A stretch of DNA of 64,000 nt from Numida meleagris (Eukaryota > Chordata > Aves > Galliformes > Numididae). Position numbers and translations under genes: made by a program. Under the pieces are notes generated by a model. That model ran no database searches. It was given only the letters and a program-made list of their open reading frames with translations, and was not told where the DNA came from. Positions 11,750 through 29,900 of this stretch are shown piece after piece. Numbering within the stretch: the stretch's first letter is position 1; every line of letters begins with the position of its first letter. The DNA lies in the NCBI RefSeq assembly GCF_002078875.1, contig NC_034410.1, forward strand, positions 76,600,661-76,664,660, given 5' to 3'.

Positions 11750-14700
11750 TCTCACTGTCTCATATCAGTCCACTGCCTCATCTATGCTGATGAACAGCCT
11801 AGGAGTTCCTGGTCCATCAAGGGAATTAATGTCTTGTGTGTGCTAAGTGTGAATAAACGCAAAGACCTCCCACCCAACTACACAATAGGTTTAACCATTG
11901 GACAAACTTGAGTTTGATACTTGTAACTTAAGTTACACAGCTCTTGCCACGTGCCGAGTAACTTTAGAAATAATGACATAGAAGTCTGACATGGTCTCAT
12001 TCAAAAACAATACCATTTTGCTGTAGCTGAAGAATGAGAGACTGATTGGCACAGATGTATGTCTATCTACACAGCCCCACACAGAATTCCTACAGAAGTA
12101 AAATGTACTTCTATTGCTGGAGTTGTGTTCTGGCAAAAGGCTCTGAAAGCAGTATCTCTCTGCATAGTCAAACAAACTTCCTGTGACCAGCTCTGGTAGT
12201 TCCTTTCCAGGTCACTTCATGCCTTATTTGATTTGCCTTGTTTAAAATAGTGCTGTCTATAGTCATACTGTTTGGATCTTCTATCAGCTGTGTTAAGCAC
12301 ATGCCTTACCACGAACCGTATAGGCTGTCAATTCCTAATGCTGCGGAAAGCAAGAGCAATTACTTCTGCACAGCCTCATGTACTGTTTCCTGTGTTCCAA
12401 GTTTTTGGGATGAGTACTCATGCTAAGCTCTGATACAGGTTTTGTTTCTCTTTGGTGGCTCTTTGGACTCTTTTCAGCTCACTGCCCAGAGGATGGCTGT
12501 AGCAGGAGCATTTGCAGGTTAGAACTGTGTGAGGGAGGGCAGCAGGTCAGGATGAATGCTCAGGATGGACTAGGTTGGATTTCACAGCCCTGCCTCTAAA
12601 CATTCTGCTTGTTCTTAAAGTCTGGGAACAATTGTATGGGGAAATTGCTGTTTTCACATAGATAATCAAAGATAGTAAATAAGAAAAAGTTAAGGAAAAC
12701 TCTTTGCTAGAGGTGAGGGACCCTTGCTTACCAAGAAGAGAAGCAGACATCATTTCTTAGACAAGCTCACTTTAGGAAGGATAACATTCAGCTCCCTTTT
12801 CTGGCTCTTCCCTTTATCCCAGGATCTCCCAAGACGCTGGCAGAAATGTTCATGCTGATTCACAGAGCCATTGCCTTGCAGATCTCTCTCATTAGCCTTA
12901 GTTAGCTTCATTGCCTGTATTTGTCTTTGTGATTTGGACAAATCACATGTATCGCATGTGCAACCTGTGTGCGTGCTGCTGCCTGTCACTCACCTGCCTT
13001 CCACATAAATTCTGACACATGGATCATGAGCTATCAGGACCAGGGCTCCGATCTGGGCAATGAGACACCAGAGCTGCTAAATTTGTTTCTGTGTGGGCTT
13101 GAAAAGGCATCTGTTATCATCTCATTGGTGCCCCTACTTAAACTCTCATTAGGAGCTAGTCCATTTTGAACCCTCACAGGAGATGAACTGTCCCCATTCT
13201 GCCTCATCAACAGAGAAATTCCTCCTTCTCACTTAGCTTCTAAGTGGTATCTTGTTTTCCTGCAAATACCTCCAGAGGGTGTTTCACTGCAGGAATTCTC
13301 ATGACCACTTCTCAGTCCCTTGGATGCTCACACTGCTGTGTTTCAGCAGCTAAACCTCCAGGACTAGGAGTGAGCAAAGGACCCAGACACCCGTACCCAC
13401 TAGCTCCTGCCTCAGCAATACAGATTGGTTTAGAATTTAGTAACATGACCTGCTTCCCACTGCTGTGAGTTGCTCCCTCTAGAACTGAGTTCCACCTCCT
13501 GCCATGCTCAGTTTCAAGTGGAAATTGAGGCTAACACTTCAAATCAAGCTAGCACTGCTAAGCATCCACTGAACTGTGTTATCCCTGTTAGCTTGTGTGC
13601 TTCTACTCAAAAATAATGTTCAGTGCTCAGTTTTGAGAAGTGTATGCCTCTGTTTAGGTTGTCTGCTCTTCCTAAGCAACCAGGAACTAGACAGTTTCAT
13701 GCTTTTTGCATTACCAAAAAAGTTGCTGCAACTTTCCACTGTCAAGGAAGACAGGACTAGTTAGCACTGATCTGTCCCTCTCCCATACACTTGCATGGTC
13801 CTGAAACGAAGCAAACAAGAGAAAGTGCCTGTCAGAGATCCCAAGGAGTCAGAAATGGAGCTCACACGAGATTTGTAGCAGTAGCTTTTCTTAGAGACTG
13901 AGTCACCATAGCTGAAAAGCAAGGCAGCACAACCAGCATTAAGATGGTGTTCCACTGCAAGCCTGTGCCAAATCTACGCAGAGAGGATCTTTCCTAAGCA
14001 GGTTTTCAGACACGTCTGCTTCCCCAGGCCTCTCCACGCATCACCTTCCATCCCTCTGGGCCACCTTGCCAGTCACTACCTCTCGTAATCACTTAACCTT
14101 AACATTTGGCTCTGCCCTCAATTCAAAAGCAGTGCTGGAGTCTTGCCTTTCCTGGCCTCTGGCCTTTTTCCAGTTACTAGAGACGTGTTAATGAGAAGAC
14201 CTTGTATCTAATCACCTAGTCGAGGCAAGAGCAAAATGCCAGCCAGCACAGTAGCTGGATGTGAAAAATAAGAAACCAGCTAATGTCGGCTTAGACTGCT
14301 GCTTGAAGGGTCCTTAGAGGAGGGTTATGTTCACTGGAAAGCTCAGCTGAGGGTGGGGGCCTGCCCCTGGTTGGGGAGACAGACCTGACAGTGAGCAGCA
14401 GAGAAGGCGGCGGTGTATGCGTGGGAGAAAGGTCAGGAGATTGCAGAGGGCTTTGCACCTGCGGGCTGGGTGACGGGAATGGCCAGTGAGTGATGAATAG
14501 GAGCAGCTGGCAGAGGAGTTCACCACCAGACAGTCCAGTTAAAGAGTGGGAACTCAGCAATTTTCATGTTGGATGGGTTTTTTACGATACGCTGAGAACT
14601 AGGTGACATAAGGCACATAAATCAAGGCAGCTTCTTGAAACTGAGACAATCTGTGGCCCTGATGCCCTCGGGCTGGAGCAGCTGAGGTGACACTGGATAT

Positions 14701-14990
14701 TCCCTGTGTACATGGGCCCTGTTTGTGCTAGCAGAGACCACCCTCCTGCTCTGGAGGGAAGGAACAAATATTTTTTGAGGATCCAACTTGGTTACATATG
14801 AATTTTACAGAAAATAACAGTTTTCCTTGCGTGGTGTAAAAAGACACTATACTGTATCAGAGATAATGAAATCTAAATTCCAACTAAATATTTAAATACT
14901 TCATGTGCATTTAATTTTTGGCTTATTATACTATTAATCCACACTAATGAATGTTATTATATTTGCTCATTTACCTCCATCTGCTTTGGT
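11750..14990. other. Intergenic DNA, no gene seen
   Basis: No exon with family resemblance, LTR or CR1 piece was recognised. A GC-rich minus-strand frame at 14291-14560 (89 codons, Ser/Pro-rich) looks like compositional chance. Confidence 0.45.
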
Positions 14991-14993
14991 TTT

Positions 14994-15155
14994 CATAGAA
15001 TCATCGAGGTTCGAAAAGACCAAGATCATCCAGTCCAACCATCAGCCCTTCCCTACCATGCCCACTAACCACATCCCTCAGTGTCACATCCACACAGTTC
15101 TTGAACACCTCCAGGGATGGTGACTCCACCACCTGCTCCCTGGGCAGCTTGTTTT
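14994..15155 (-). mobile_element. Short CR1 3'-end fragment
   Basis: The + strand reads CATAGAATCATCGAGG, then CATCCAGTCCAACCATC, CACATCCCTCAGTG and CTGCTCCCTGGGCAGCTT. This is the reverse complement of a CR1 3' end of the 'GGCTGCCCAGGGAG' type. Only about 160 bases remain. Confidence 0.88.
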
Positions 15156-15159
15156 TTCA

Positions 15160-17305
15160 ATTTCTTGTCTCCTCCTCTGTTTCTCTCCTTGGCCCTCTCA
15201 ACAAAGAGAGTGTACAAATGCCTGCCTGCCCCAGTGTCACTCCGTGAGTCTTTTGAGGCAGGCCCTTGATCCCTTTCAGCCCCTGTCACTCCAAATCTCA
15301 CATTTGGCATTAAAACTTCATTCCCTCCCAAGAGGCACCAGGCAGAGTGAGTGCTGCCCGTGGATGTGATGTGGGGCCATTGTTAGGAAGCAGCAGGAGC
15401 AGGCTGCTCTGCAGGAAAAGGTGGGCCAAGCGCTGAGGGTGACAGCAGGGCAGGCAGGGACAGCTCATGGGCAAGGGAAACAAGCAGGAAAAGCAGGGCA
15501 GCTCCAGTGATGGTGGCCAGGGTCGGCCAAGAGCCCAGATCACCAGGCAAGCCCATCACGACAAGGCAAGAGCAAGTCACTGAGTCAAAGCAACACTGGG
15601 GTCAAGGCACAGACGTAGATAAAAGGCAGCTCAGATGAGGAGCAAGGGACTGAGCCCAGGCTTAAATGCAGCTCCTGAGGGAAAGGGAGAAGCATCTCCA
15701 ACCCCATGCTTTTGCTACCAGTCTAATTGAAGATAACACAGCTGTGTCTCCAGCACAAGTATCCAAACGCCTGGGAGGAGAGGCAAAGAGAGTGCTGTCA
15801 GAGCCCTGGCAGAGGTGTCCCATATTCAGGGAGCAGGCAGATGCCAGGCGGCTGGCAGAGACCCATTCCTTTCAATGCCTGTGCTGCTGCTGTTCAGCTG
15901 TTCAGTACTGAACACCAGGAGCTTCACTGTAGCGCAGAGACTGGTCCTAAATAGCCTAGGGAAAATACCATGTAGATGCAGATTCTAGCACATGTACAAC
16001 AGGCATAGTGTCCCAGAGAACATGCTAAAGCACTGCCCTCCGATCATCTGAGTTTAGCAAACTGTCTCTGTTGTATCACAGAGAGGACTTGTTTACAAAG
16101 CAAACGCTGTCAGTCCATTTAATTGGCTCTTTAACATGGTGAGAAATGTTCCCTGGCAGAGAGCTCCTGGGAAGCTCTCCAAGATGTGAAATGGAGAGGT
16201 ACTTCTACACAGAGAGGACAAACGGGGCTAGTTCCTCCCAGCTGAATCATCCCTCCTGGGATGATGGTATGAGTTCAGGGGCTGCAACAACCACAGCCCA
16301 TATAAAAGTAATTTTTAATGGTGCTTGGCACAGTTATGATGGGTGAGGGAAGTTTTCCCAAATTGTTCTTTATGGTAAAATGGCTCAAGGTAGGTGGCTC
16401 TCTGTCCATATCCGAAGTGTGCAAGGGACTCATTGCTGCCTATGCAACACATGGTGTCCATGAAAAGGGAGCAAATGTCCTTTCTACAATAGAAGACAGC
16501 AGATCCCAGAGTCCCTTCTTTTCTGCACAGCTTTAGCCCAAAGAAATACTGCCTGGATTGACTCTGGAGCCAGTCAGCTTAGCTTGTGTAGGCCTGAATC
16601 CAGACATCTTGGTAATATGGGAGAATACTAGATGTCTGGATTTTACCAAGACTGCTTGGCTCCATTTGAGATCCTGGTTGTGGTTGCTTGCACATTTGTC
16701 AGATTGGATCGCTCAGACCGGAACTGCTCACGCTATGATGCTTCTTCCCCATGCAGGACCCAGCCAGGAAACATCAATCTGAAAGACAACAGTTTCTTCC
16801 TAGGTGTAGGAGAAACACATTTGAAGTAGAAAGGGTCACTTTGTAAAGAAACAAAAATGTTTCATAACTCTGCGTAATCTTGTTCCCGGGAAAACCCACC
16901 CAGAACTGACAAAACTGAGTCACCATGGTGCACCCAAAGCCAGGATCCCAGCCCTGGACAGAGTGCACCCAGCAGCCGCTGGCTGCCCCAAGCAGGGTAG
17001 AACCAAGGGATCGAGGAACCTGCACACTGTGCTGTGGCAGCCTCCTCCAAGCACCTGCAAAGATGAGCGTTGTGTCAGTGCGGAGCCGAGAGATGGAAGA
17101 AGGAACTAGGCCCAGGAACACAGCAGGAGAAGCTTAGAAATGGGACTGAGTTCTGTTGCCAAATGGCTTTTCCTTGAGTTTAGCTGCACAGTGACATGAC
17201 CAGGGCGAGGGTCCTAGGATGGTGTGAAACACTGGATTTAAGTGGGCACATGAGGATAATTATGAAATCAGTTCAAGCAACTGAGCTCTTGAAAGGATTC
17301 AGATC
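15160..17305. other. Intergenic DNA, GC-rich, no gene seen
   Basis: The sequence is fairly GC-rich around 15150-15950 with several 60-90 codon frames on both strands. None has a recognisable domain or a clear exon context. Confidence 0.4.
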
Positions 17306-17360
17306 GTGCTGGTGACAAACATTTGCCATGCTGGTGACAAACATTTGCCGTGCTGGTGAT
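17306..17360. repeat. 22-bp tandem repeat, 2.5 copies
   Basis: GTGCTGGTGACAAACATTTG plus CC at 17306-17327 is followed by a copy differing only in its first base (A for G) at 17328-17349. A partial third copy begins at 17350 (GTGCTGGTGAT). This is a small slippage-type repeat. Confidence 0.88.
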
Positions 17361-19250
17361 GCTGGGAAAAAGTTGCTGGTCTTCAGCTTACTGTTCAGTC
17401 CAGCTGCAGTCCCCTTATGACAGTGATATACTTACATTGCCCTCCAGTGGTGAGCCTTGCATTTTGCCAGGTTAAGGTAGTACTCGAAGGCCAGTGAAAC
17501 ACTTTCAGTATCTGACCAGGTTTCAACCTTCACATCCCCAGAGCCTACCAGCATGATGGGCTGCAAATCTTTCTGGCGCTGGGAATGACCTGGTCTACGT
17601 TACTGCCTGCAAGCTGCAAGTTGCCATGACCCAATGCAACATACACACTCTGCAGAGCACAATCACAGCTTTCCCCCCTCTAGTGGCAGTGCTGCTGCAC
17701 AGAGCCCTCCCTCCTTCCCATCTGCCAAGCAGTCAGAATGTCCAAACACAAACAATAAGTGTCCAGCTTTGCTGTTTCTCCTGGGCATCCCACTTATAAA
17801 ACTGTGTCTTCTAAACCATGCTGGAAAAAAAAAATGTGACTGAAACAGCTAACAGGTGAAGCTGTTAAACAATTTGGCAATGGAATTCAGTTTTGGTCAA
17901 GATAGGAAACAGGATTTCATGAGAGAAATGAATGAAACACGAATAACCATTTTCTCACTTGCTTTCTATCGGATGTACAACTCCACCATCAGGTGGAAGA
18001 GGTACACCAATACATCTACACCCATGGAAGTTCTAGCTACAGTTGTTTTCTTTAGGGGGCTGAGCAACAGAAGAGATGGCTCTATATGAGTCAATAGATT
18101 GATAATTAAGAGCCACAATTACAGTCATGAATTGATTCAGAATGGCAGACTCAGCAGCAGTAAAAGTGACTGTTACGACAAGTTACGATACTCAGTTTCT
18201 AACAATTTTCTCTACCTTTCCTCTGCTGACACTTGCTGAAGGATTTCGTTTCACTTAAAGTGGCGCATAATCTTAATACATTACGGGAACAAAACATGCT
18301 AGCTAACAGTACTAAGAGGTAGTTTTCTCTGTACTGCTATGCTTTGGAACTTTAATACTCTTACGCGAAATGTAGTCTGTGCTATGTTGATATTTTCAAT
18401 ACTACGTTCAGTTCTATACATGGAAGGTACCTTACTGGTAAATTTTACTCTGCCATTGTAAATACACTGCTTTGTAGTAGCATAGGTAAGTTCTAGAAAA
18501 ACAAACAATAAAAAAAGCCCACACCTGGATGAATGTGTATCCCTCTGAAAAAAAGAATCCTCCCTGCACATAGCTCAGGAGCACACTAGAAGGAAAAAAT
18601 TAACCTCAGCTTTTATTGCGTGAATGTGCCAAATGAAGATTGAAATATTTAGATAAGCTGTTCGAAGATCCTGTGAGGATCAAATAAGATTATTATTTTC
18701 CTAAGCCCTTTCAGAATGGCACTGAAATGCCCAGAGGCACGTATTTCATACATGGTATAGAGTTGTTTATTTATTTCTTGTAATGTGATGTTCACTCGTG
18801 CCATATTCAAATGGCTCTAACACTGAATAAACTCAAGGCCGTCAAGGTCTGGGAATGCATCAAGTGTGTTTAAGCAGTTTGTATTCAGTACCACAAGCAA
18901 AAACTGGTAAGCAACTGGAAACATGTTATATGGTGCCTTAAATCTTCAAATGTAAACTTCATATTCAATGTATTTAGCATGTAAGAATTACTGAAGGCTA
19001 AAATTATTTTCTGCTTCCTTCACTGAAGAGTGACAGACTCCTTAAAATGAAAATCTGTGGGCTTCGCTCACAAGCAGTTTAAGAAATTAGCTGTAGGAAC
19101 AATGTGAAAGGACCTACGAAATTCTATTAATGCACTATCCATGTCTTTCCCCTGCTACACGTTCAAGATGTTTTTCCTAAAAAAATCCACACTTAAGCAA
19201 AGATGCAGTGACAGTTCTGAAACAAGTCTTGAAACCACCAGTGCTAAATT
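17361..19250. other. Intergenic DNA between the SBK2-like region and the CCT5 3' end
   Basis: No gene recognised. The AT content rises toward CCT5. Part of the interval just left of 19255 could be a longer alternative CCT5 3'UTR, since further reversed AATAAA motifs occur (for example around 18605 and 18770). Nothing in the sequence proves it. No CMBL-like exon was seen here. Confidence 0.4.
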
Positions 19251-19254
19251 GCAT

Positions 19255-19260
19255 TTTATT
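19255..19260 (-). promoter_or_regulatory. Candidate CCT5 poly(A) signal
   Basis: TTTATT on the + strand is AATAAA on the CCT5 strand, about 126 bases beyond the CCT5 stop codon. It gives a short 3'UTR, as is usual for a chaperonin gene. More distal signals exist and could also be used. Confidence 0.55.
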
Positions 19261-19385
19261 TTCCAACAATTAGCCGTTACAGCATCTGAAACAGTGTCCA
19301 AAATAAATAGCTGAAGATGAAGCATCAGAATACTACCGTCTTCGCTAGTGCTGTGGCCCCCTTAACTTTTCTTGATTTTCAACCT

Positions 19386-25983
<6,598 letters not shown>

Positions 25984-26580
25984 GGCTACAGCAGCGCCCA
26001 CCCGAGCACAAGCCGGATCCCGCCGCGCCCGCCGCGCCGTGACGTCAGCACGCTCGCCCGCTCCCAGCGTCGCGCCTGCGCAGAGAGCCACCCCGAGACA
26101 TATTTCGCGGGTGAGAGCTATGTGGCGCCTCGGCTAGAGCGTTCTGGAAGCATCTGAGGCTGTAGTGGCGGCGCGGCGCTCTACGGCCCTGTCCACCAGC
26201 GCGGGGGGGAGGAAAGGGGATGTCTTTGGGCAGAATACAGGAGCCAAAACCGGGGTGACGGGAAGGGTGAGGACAGACACACCGCGGATTCAGAAAGGTG
26301 CCTTCTTTTTCCCCTTCCCCAGCCCAACCCCGAGCGCAGTCAGAAGGGTGCCCTTCCTCTCTCTCCCCCGCCATGTTGGGATGGTATTGCCCTCCTTTAT
26401 AAATACTCCTGCAAGCCGTTCCCGAGCGGAGTATTGGGTGCTGGAAGTGTTGTGGCAGCGTTTGCGGCGCTGTGTGTGTACACCGGCTGTGGGCTCTTCC
26501 GGGGCGTGCGGCCGTCCTACGCGGGGTAGGAGCCTGGCTTCACGGGCTCGTAGGGGTTGGAGGGGTCCTCTGGAGACTGT
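25984..26580. promoter_or_regulatory. CpG-rich divergent promoter region of CCT5 and ATPSCKMT
   Basis: CG-dense sequence begins in CCT5 exon 1 and continues to about 26570. The two genes point away from it. A full palindromic cAMP-response element TGACGTCA is at 26040-26047. An NRF1-like GC palindrome (GCGCCTGCGCAG) is at 26072-26083. A YY1-type CGCCATGTTG is at 26369-26378 and an ETS-type CTTCCGG at 26496-26502. There is no good TATA box, as expected for housekeeping promoters. The exact start sites cannot be read from sequence. The untranslated first exon of ATPSCKMT probably lies in the right half. Confidence 0.75.
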
Positions 26581-26695
26581 GTAGTCCATCCCCTCACTGA
26601 AGCAGGTTCCCTGCAGTGGGTTGCCCAAGAAAGCGCCTAGGCTGGTCTTGACTGTGTCCAGAGAAGGAGACTGCACAGACTGTCTGGACTTAAAC
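26575..26695 (-). mobile_element. CR1 3' fragment in the ATPSCKMT 5' region
   Basis: The + strand reads TAGTCCATCCCCTCACTGAA, then GCAGGTTCCCTGCAGTGGG, TTGCCCAAGAAAGCG, TGTCCAGAGAAGGAGACTGC. This is the reverse complement of a CR1 tail lacking its terminal ATTCTATGA repeats. It sits just before the first coding exon of ATPSCKMT, in its 5' intron or leader. Confidence 0.75.
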
Positions 26696-26902
26696 ACCTG
26701 CTGCTTCCCCCTCTCCCCAGAAAGATAACCTAGCATCTCCGCTCATTAAAAGCAGGAACTCATCACCTAGAAATCGAGTGAAGGGCTAAAAGGGTTTTCC
26801 TGCCCTTGGTGTCTTACATTTTTGGTACTATAGTACATTGCTTTTTCTGTTAAGGAAGCAGACAGTAAAGCTGCTATGGTGTGTTGTCTGTTCTCAGGTG
26901 CA

Positions 26903-29900
26903 ATGCCGAGTGCCCCAACAGCAGAGAGCCCCTTGCCTTCCTCAGCAGGCTCTGAGGATGGTTCCAGAGTAAAGCACTGGGGGCTGTGGATCATGGGTGG
27001 TGTTGGTGGGACCCTGGTGGCACTGTATGCTGTTGTGACCCCCTTCGTGGCTCCGGCTCTGAGGAGAGTTTGCCTGCCCTTTGTTCCTGCAACTTCAACT
27101 CAGATCGAGAATGTCCTGAAAATGTTGCGAGGCAGAAGAGGCTCTGTAGTTGACATTGGTAGCGGGGATGGCCGTATTGTAAGTCACAGGCATCTTCTTT
27201 CTCCATTCCTTCTCAAATATGTGGCAGATACTCCGGCTGCGATCTGTGTTTTGTGCTATTTCCTGAGTATTTTGTTCCTGGCATCTGCTGTTTTTGAGTC
27301 CTGTGCAAAGCCACAAACCTGAGAACGGTTTACATTCAGGCTGGGTGAGCGATCAATAGTTCTGTTCCATTCTTACCCTCAGCTTGACAAAGTGGCATTT
27401 AGAATCATAACCCCATCCTGTTCCTTGGAAAGAATTTCACTGTTCACATAAAAAGATATAATTAAAGTATTGGCATTGTGTTTCCCCAGAAGTTGTATTC
27501 TGTGTAGGTCTATAACTGTAGTACAAGGGGCTGTGAGCTTAAACAACCCTCCCCTTTTGGAAGTGCAGCTCTGTGCTTACTGGATAAAAGTAATTGCACA
27601 ACAGAAGAGAATGAGAAATGGATGATGGGTTGAAAAAAATAAATGTCATGGTGTCATTAAAGCTACAGACTTCACGCCTTTGTGCAGTGCTGGCTGCCCC
27701 TTTTAAAGATGGATGTGGTAAAAGAAAAAATAGTTCTTGAATACTGCTTTTGTCCATGTTTTATGTGAATGATTCAACTGTTTGTCCATACTGCAAAGTT
27801 TGGTTTTGAAATCCGAATCTGTGAAGGACTTGGGCCTGAGTGAGAAACAGAGAAAAGCACATTGGTACAAGAGAACTGCTATTCTTGGTGTCCTTTCTAC
27901 TCAGCATTCTGGCTCTTGACCCTCGTCTGACGCACTTAATCTGAACGTGTATATGTATATAGCACCTGAGCATCTGAGGCACTTGATTTGTGTGTGTGTA
28001 TATATATATATGTATATATATAGAAATGTGCGTGTACACGCATCAGTGCCTAAATGGAAACTGAGGACTACTTGGAGAGCCAGGTGCCTAAAACTGGATG
28101 CTTGGTGTTGCCTTAGTGCATCTGTATTGGAAAGAAGTTGATCTTCTGTTCATATGTTCTTAGATATTTAGCACCTACTCATGTGTTACCTGTGGATAAA
28201 ACGACTGTATCTTTATTTTAAGCATGGTAAAAATGTTATGTTGTTTCAGTATACTTGCAAATTGGTGTGCATGATGGAAGAAGCATTATTTCAATAGCAT
28301 GAAACATCTTGTGCAGATAAGACATGGGATGTTGTATGAAAAAACTTGCATTTCTTCCTGATTCCACCTTGCCTGTTCTGTAATTCGTAAGTAATCAGGC
28401 TTTTCCTGATTAGAACTTGGCAGTAAGCTTTTAAATTGTGACTCAATCTTAGGTTTTTAATGTTTCTAAAAACTGGTGCCTTTTTGGTTTGTGTTTACCT
28501 TAAAAAAAAAAAAGTAAAACCAGCAGGTTTTGATCTGTTTTTGAAGGCATTTGCTATACAGCTTACCAGTTTTCAATCTTAAGGTTTAATTTAAAGGAGT
28601 GTACATTTACAGTCTTTCTACTGAAAGATCCCAGCATGAAATCCAAAATGACCTATCAAGTGCCTGCCTATTGCTGCTTCTCAATGAGGTTAAATCACAG
28701 AATTGGCTGGAAGGGACCTCTAGAGATCATCTAGTCCAACCCTCATGCAAAGCAGGCTCCCTAGACCAGGTTGCTCAGGTAGGTGTCCAGGTGGGTCTTG
28801 AGTGTTTCCAGAGAAGGGGACTCCACAACCTCTCTGAGCAGCCTGTTCCCATGCTCCGTCAAGCTCACTGTGAAGAAGTTCTTATGCACATTTGTATGGA
28901 GCTTCCTGTGCTCCAGTTTGTGGCCATTTCTCCTTGTCCTATTGCCACAAACCCCTGAAAAGAGTCTGGTTTCATCCCTTTGCCTCTCGCACCTTAGGTA
29001 TTTATAGACATTGATCAGATCCCCTCTGAGTCTTCTTTTCCCCAGGCTGAACAGACCCAGGTCGCTCAGTCTTTCCTCATAAGAGAGGTGCTCTGGGCCC
29101 TTTATCGTCTTTGTGGCCCTCCACTGGACTCTCTCCAGTAGATCCCTGTCTGATATGCTCTGAGTGTATCTACTTGTTTGTTACTGTCTCCATGGTCAGT
29201 TTTAGTACTCTTTAATTCAAAGATGGTATTGTGAATATGTGAAGTTCAACATTTGTGTAAATCGTAGACGTAGTACAAGCTCACACCTTTGTCCTGTGCA
29301 TGTTTAAGTGATTTGTTTGCATCAATATCAGTTTCAATGGGACTCGTCACAATAGTAAAATACAGTTTGGTTTTTTTTGTTTGTTATACTATTAATCTCT
29401 TAGCAAATAAGATCTGATTGCTTACAGAAGTGCATTCCTTTGGCTTACATTTTAAGTAACACTGTCTCCTTTCTCCTGTTGAGGTCAATGTACTTTCTTG
29501 GACTTTCTCTGTTTCTAAGTGAATATTTCTTTTCTTCATTGTAGGTGATAGCAGCTGCTAAAAGGGGATTTGAAGCAGTTGGTTATGAGTTAAATCCCTG
29601 GTTAGTCTGGTACTCTAGATACCGTGCCTGGAGGGATGGGGTACATCACAACGCCAAATTTTATATTTCAGACTTATGGAAGGTAGGTGGTGAAAAAAAC
29701 AAAGAATGAATCTAGAATGTCTGAGAGACTTACTTGATTTGGAGGTTACTTTCGTGAAAGAACTAGAATGCTGTCTGACCATGGGTTGCTGTTCTGGACT
29801 TTGAGAAGAGCACTTAAACCGTAGAGGCAAAGGTCACCATGCAATGCAGTGCTTTGCTGCTTTTGTGCTTCAGTGTCTTGCTGTACTTGCACAGGCTCCA

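Noticed and set aside
14291..14560. Ser/Pro-rich 89-codon minus-strand frame
   Set aside because: Low-complexity composition from GC-rich DNA, no splice context, no known domain.
2285..19250. CMBL exons expected next to CCT5
   Set aside because: No segment showing the dienelactone-hydrolase motifs of CMBL was found in the translated frames available. Very short exons could have been missed.
26165..26736. Frames of 139 (+) and 148 (-) codons over the ATPSCKMT 5' region
   Set aside because: They lie in CpG-rich promoter DNA and run into a CR1 fragment. There is no family resemblance.
26876..26902. Upstream ATG at 26876 as the ATPSCKMT start
   Set aside because: It lies in the intron, before the CTCAG acceptor at 26897. 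The ATG at 26903 is the first one in the exon.
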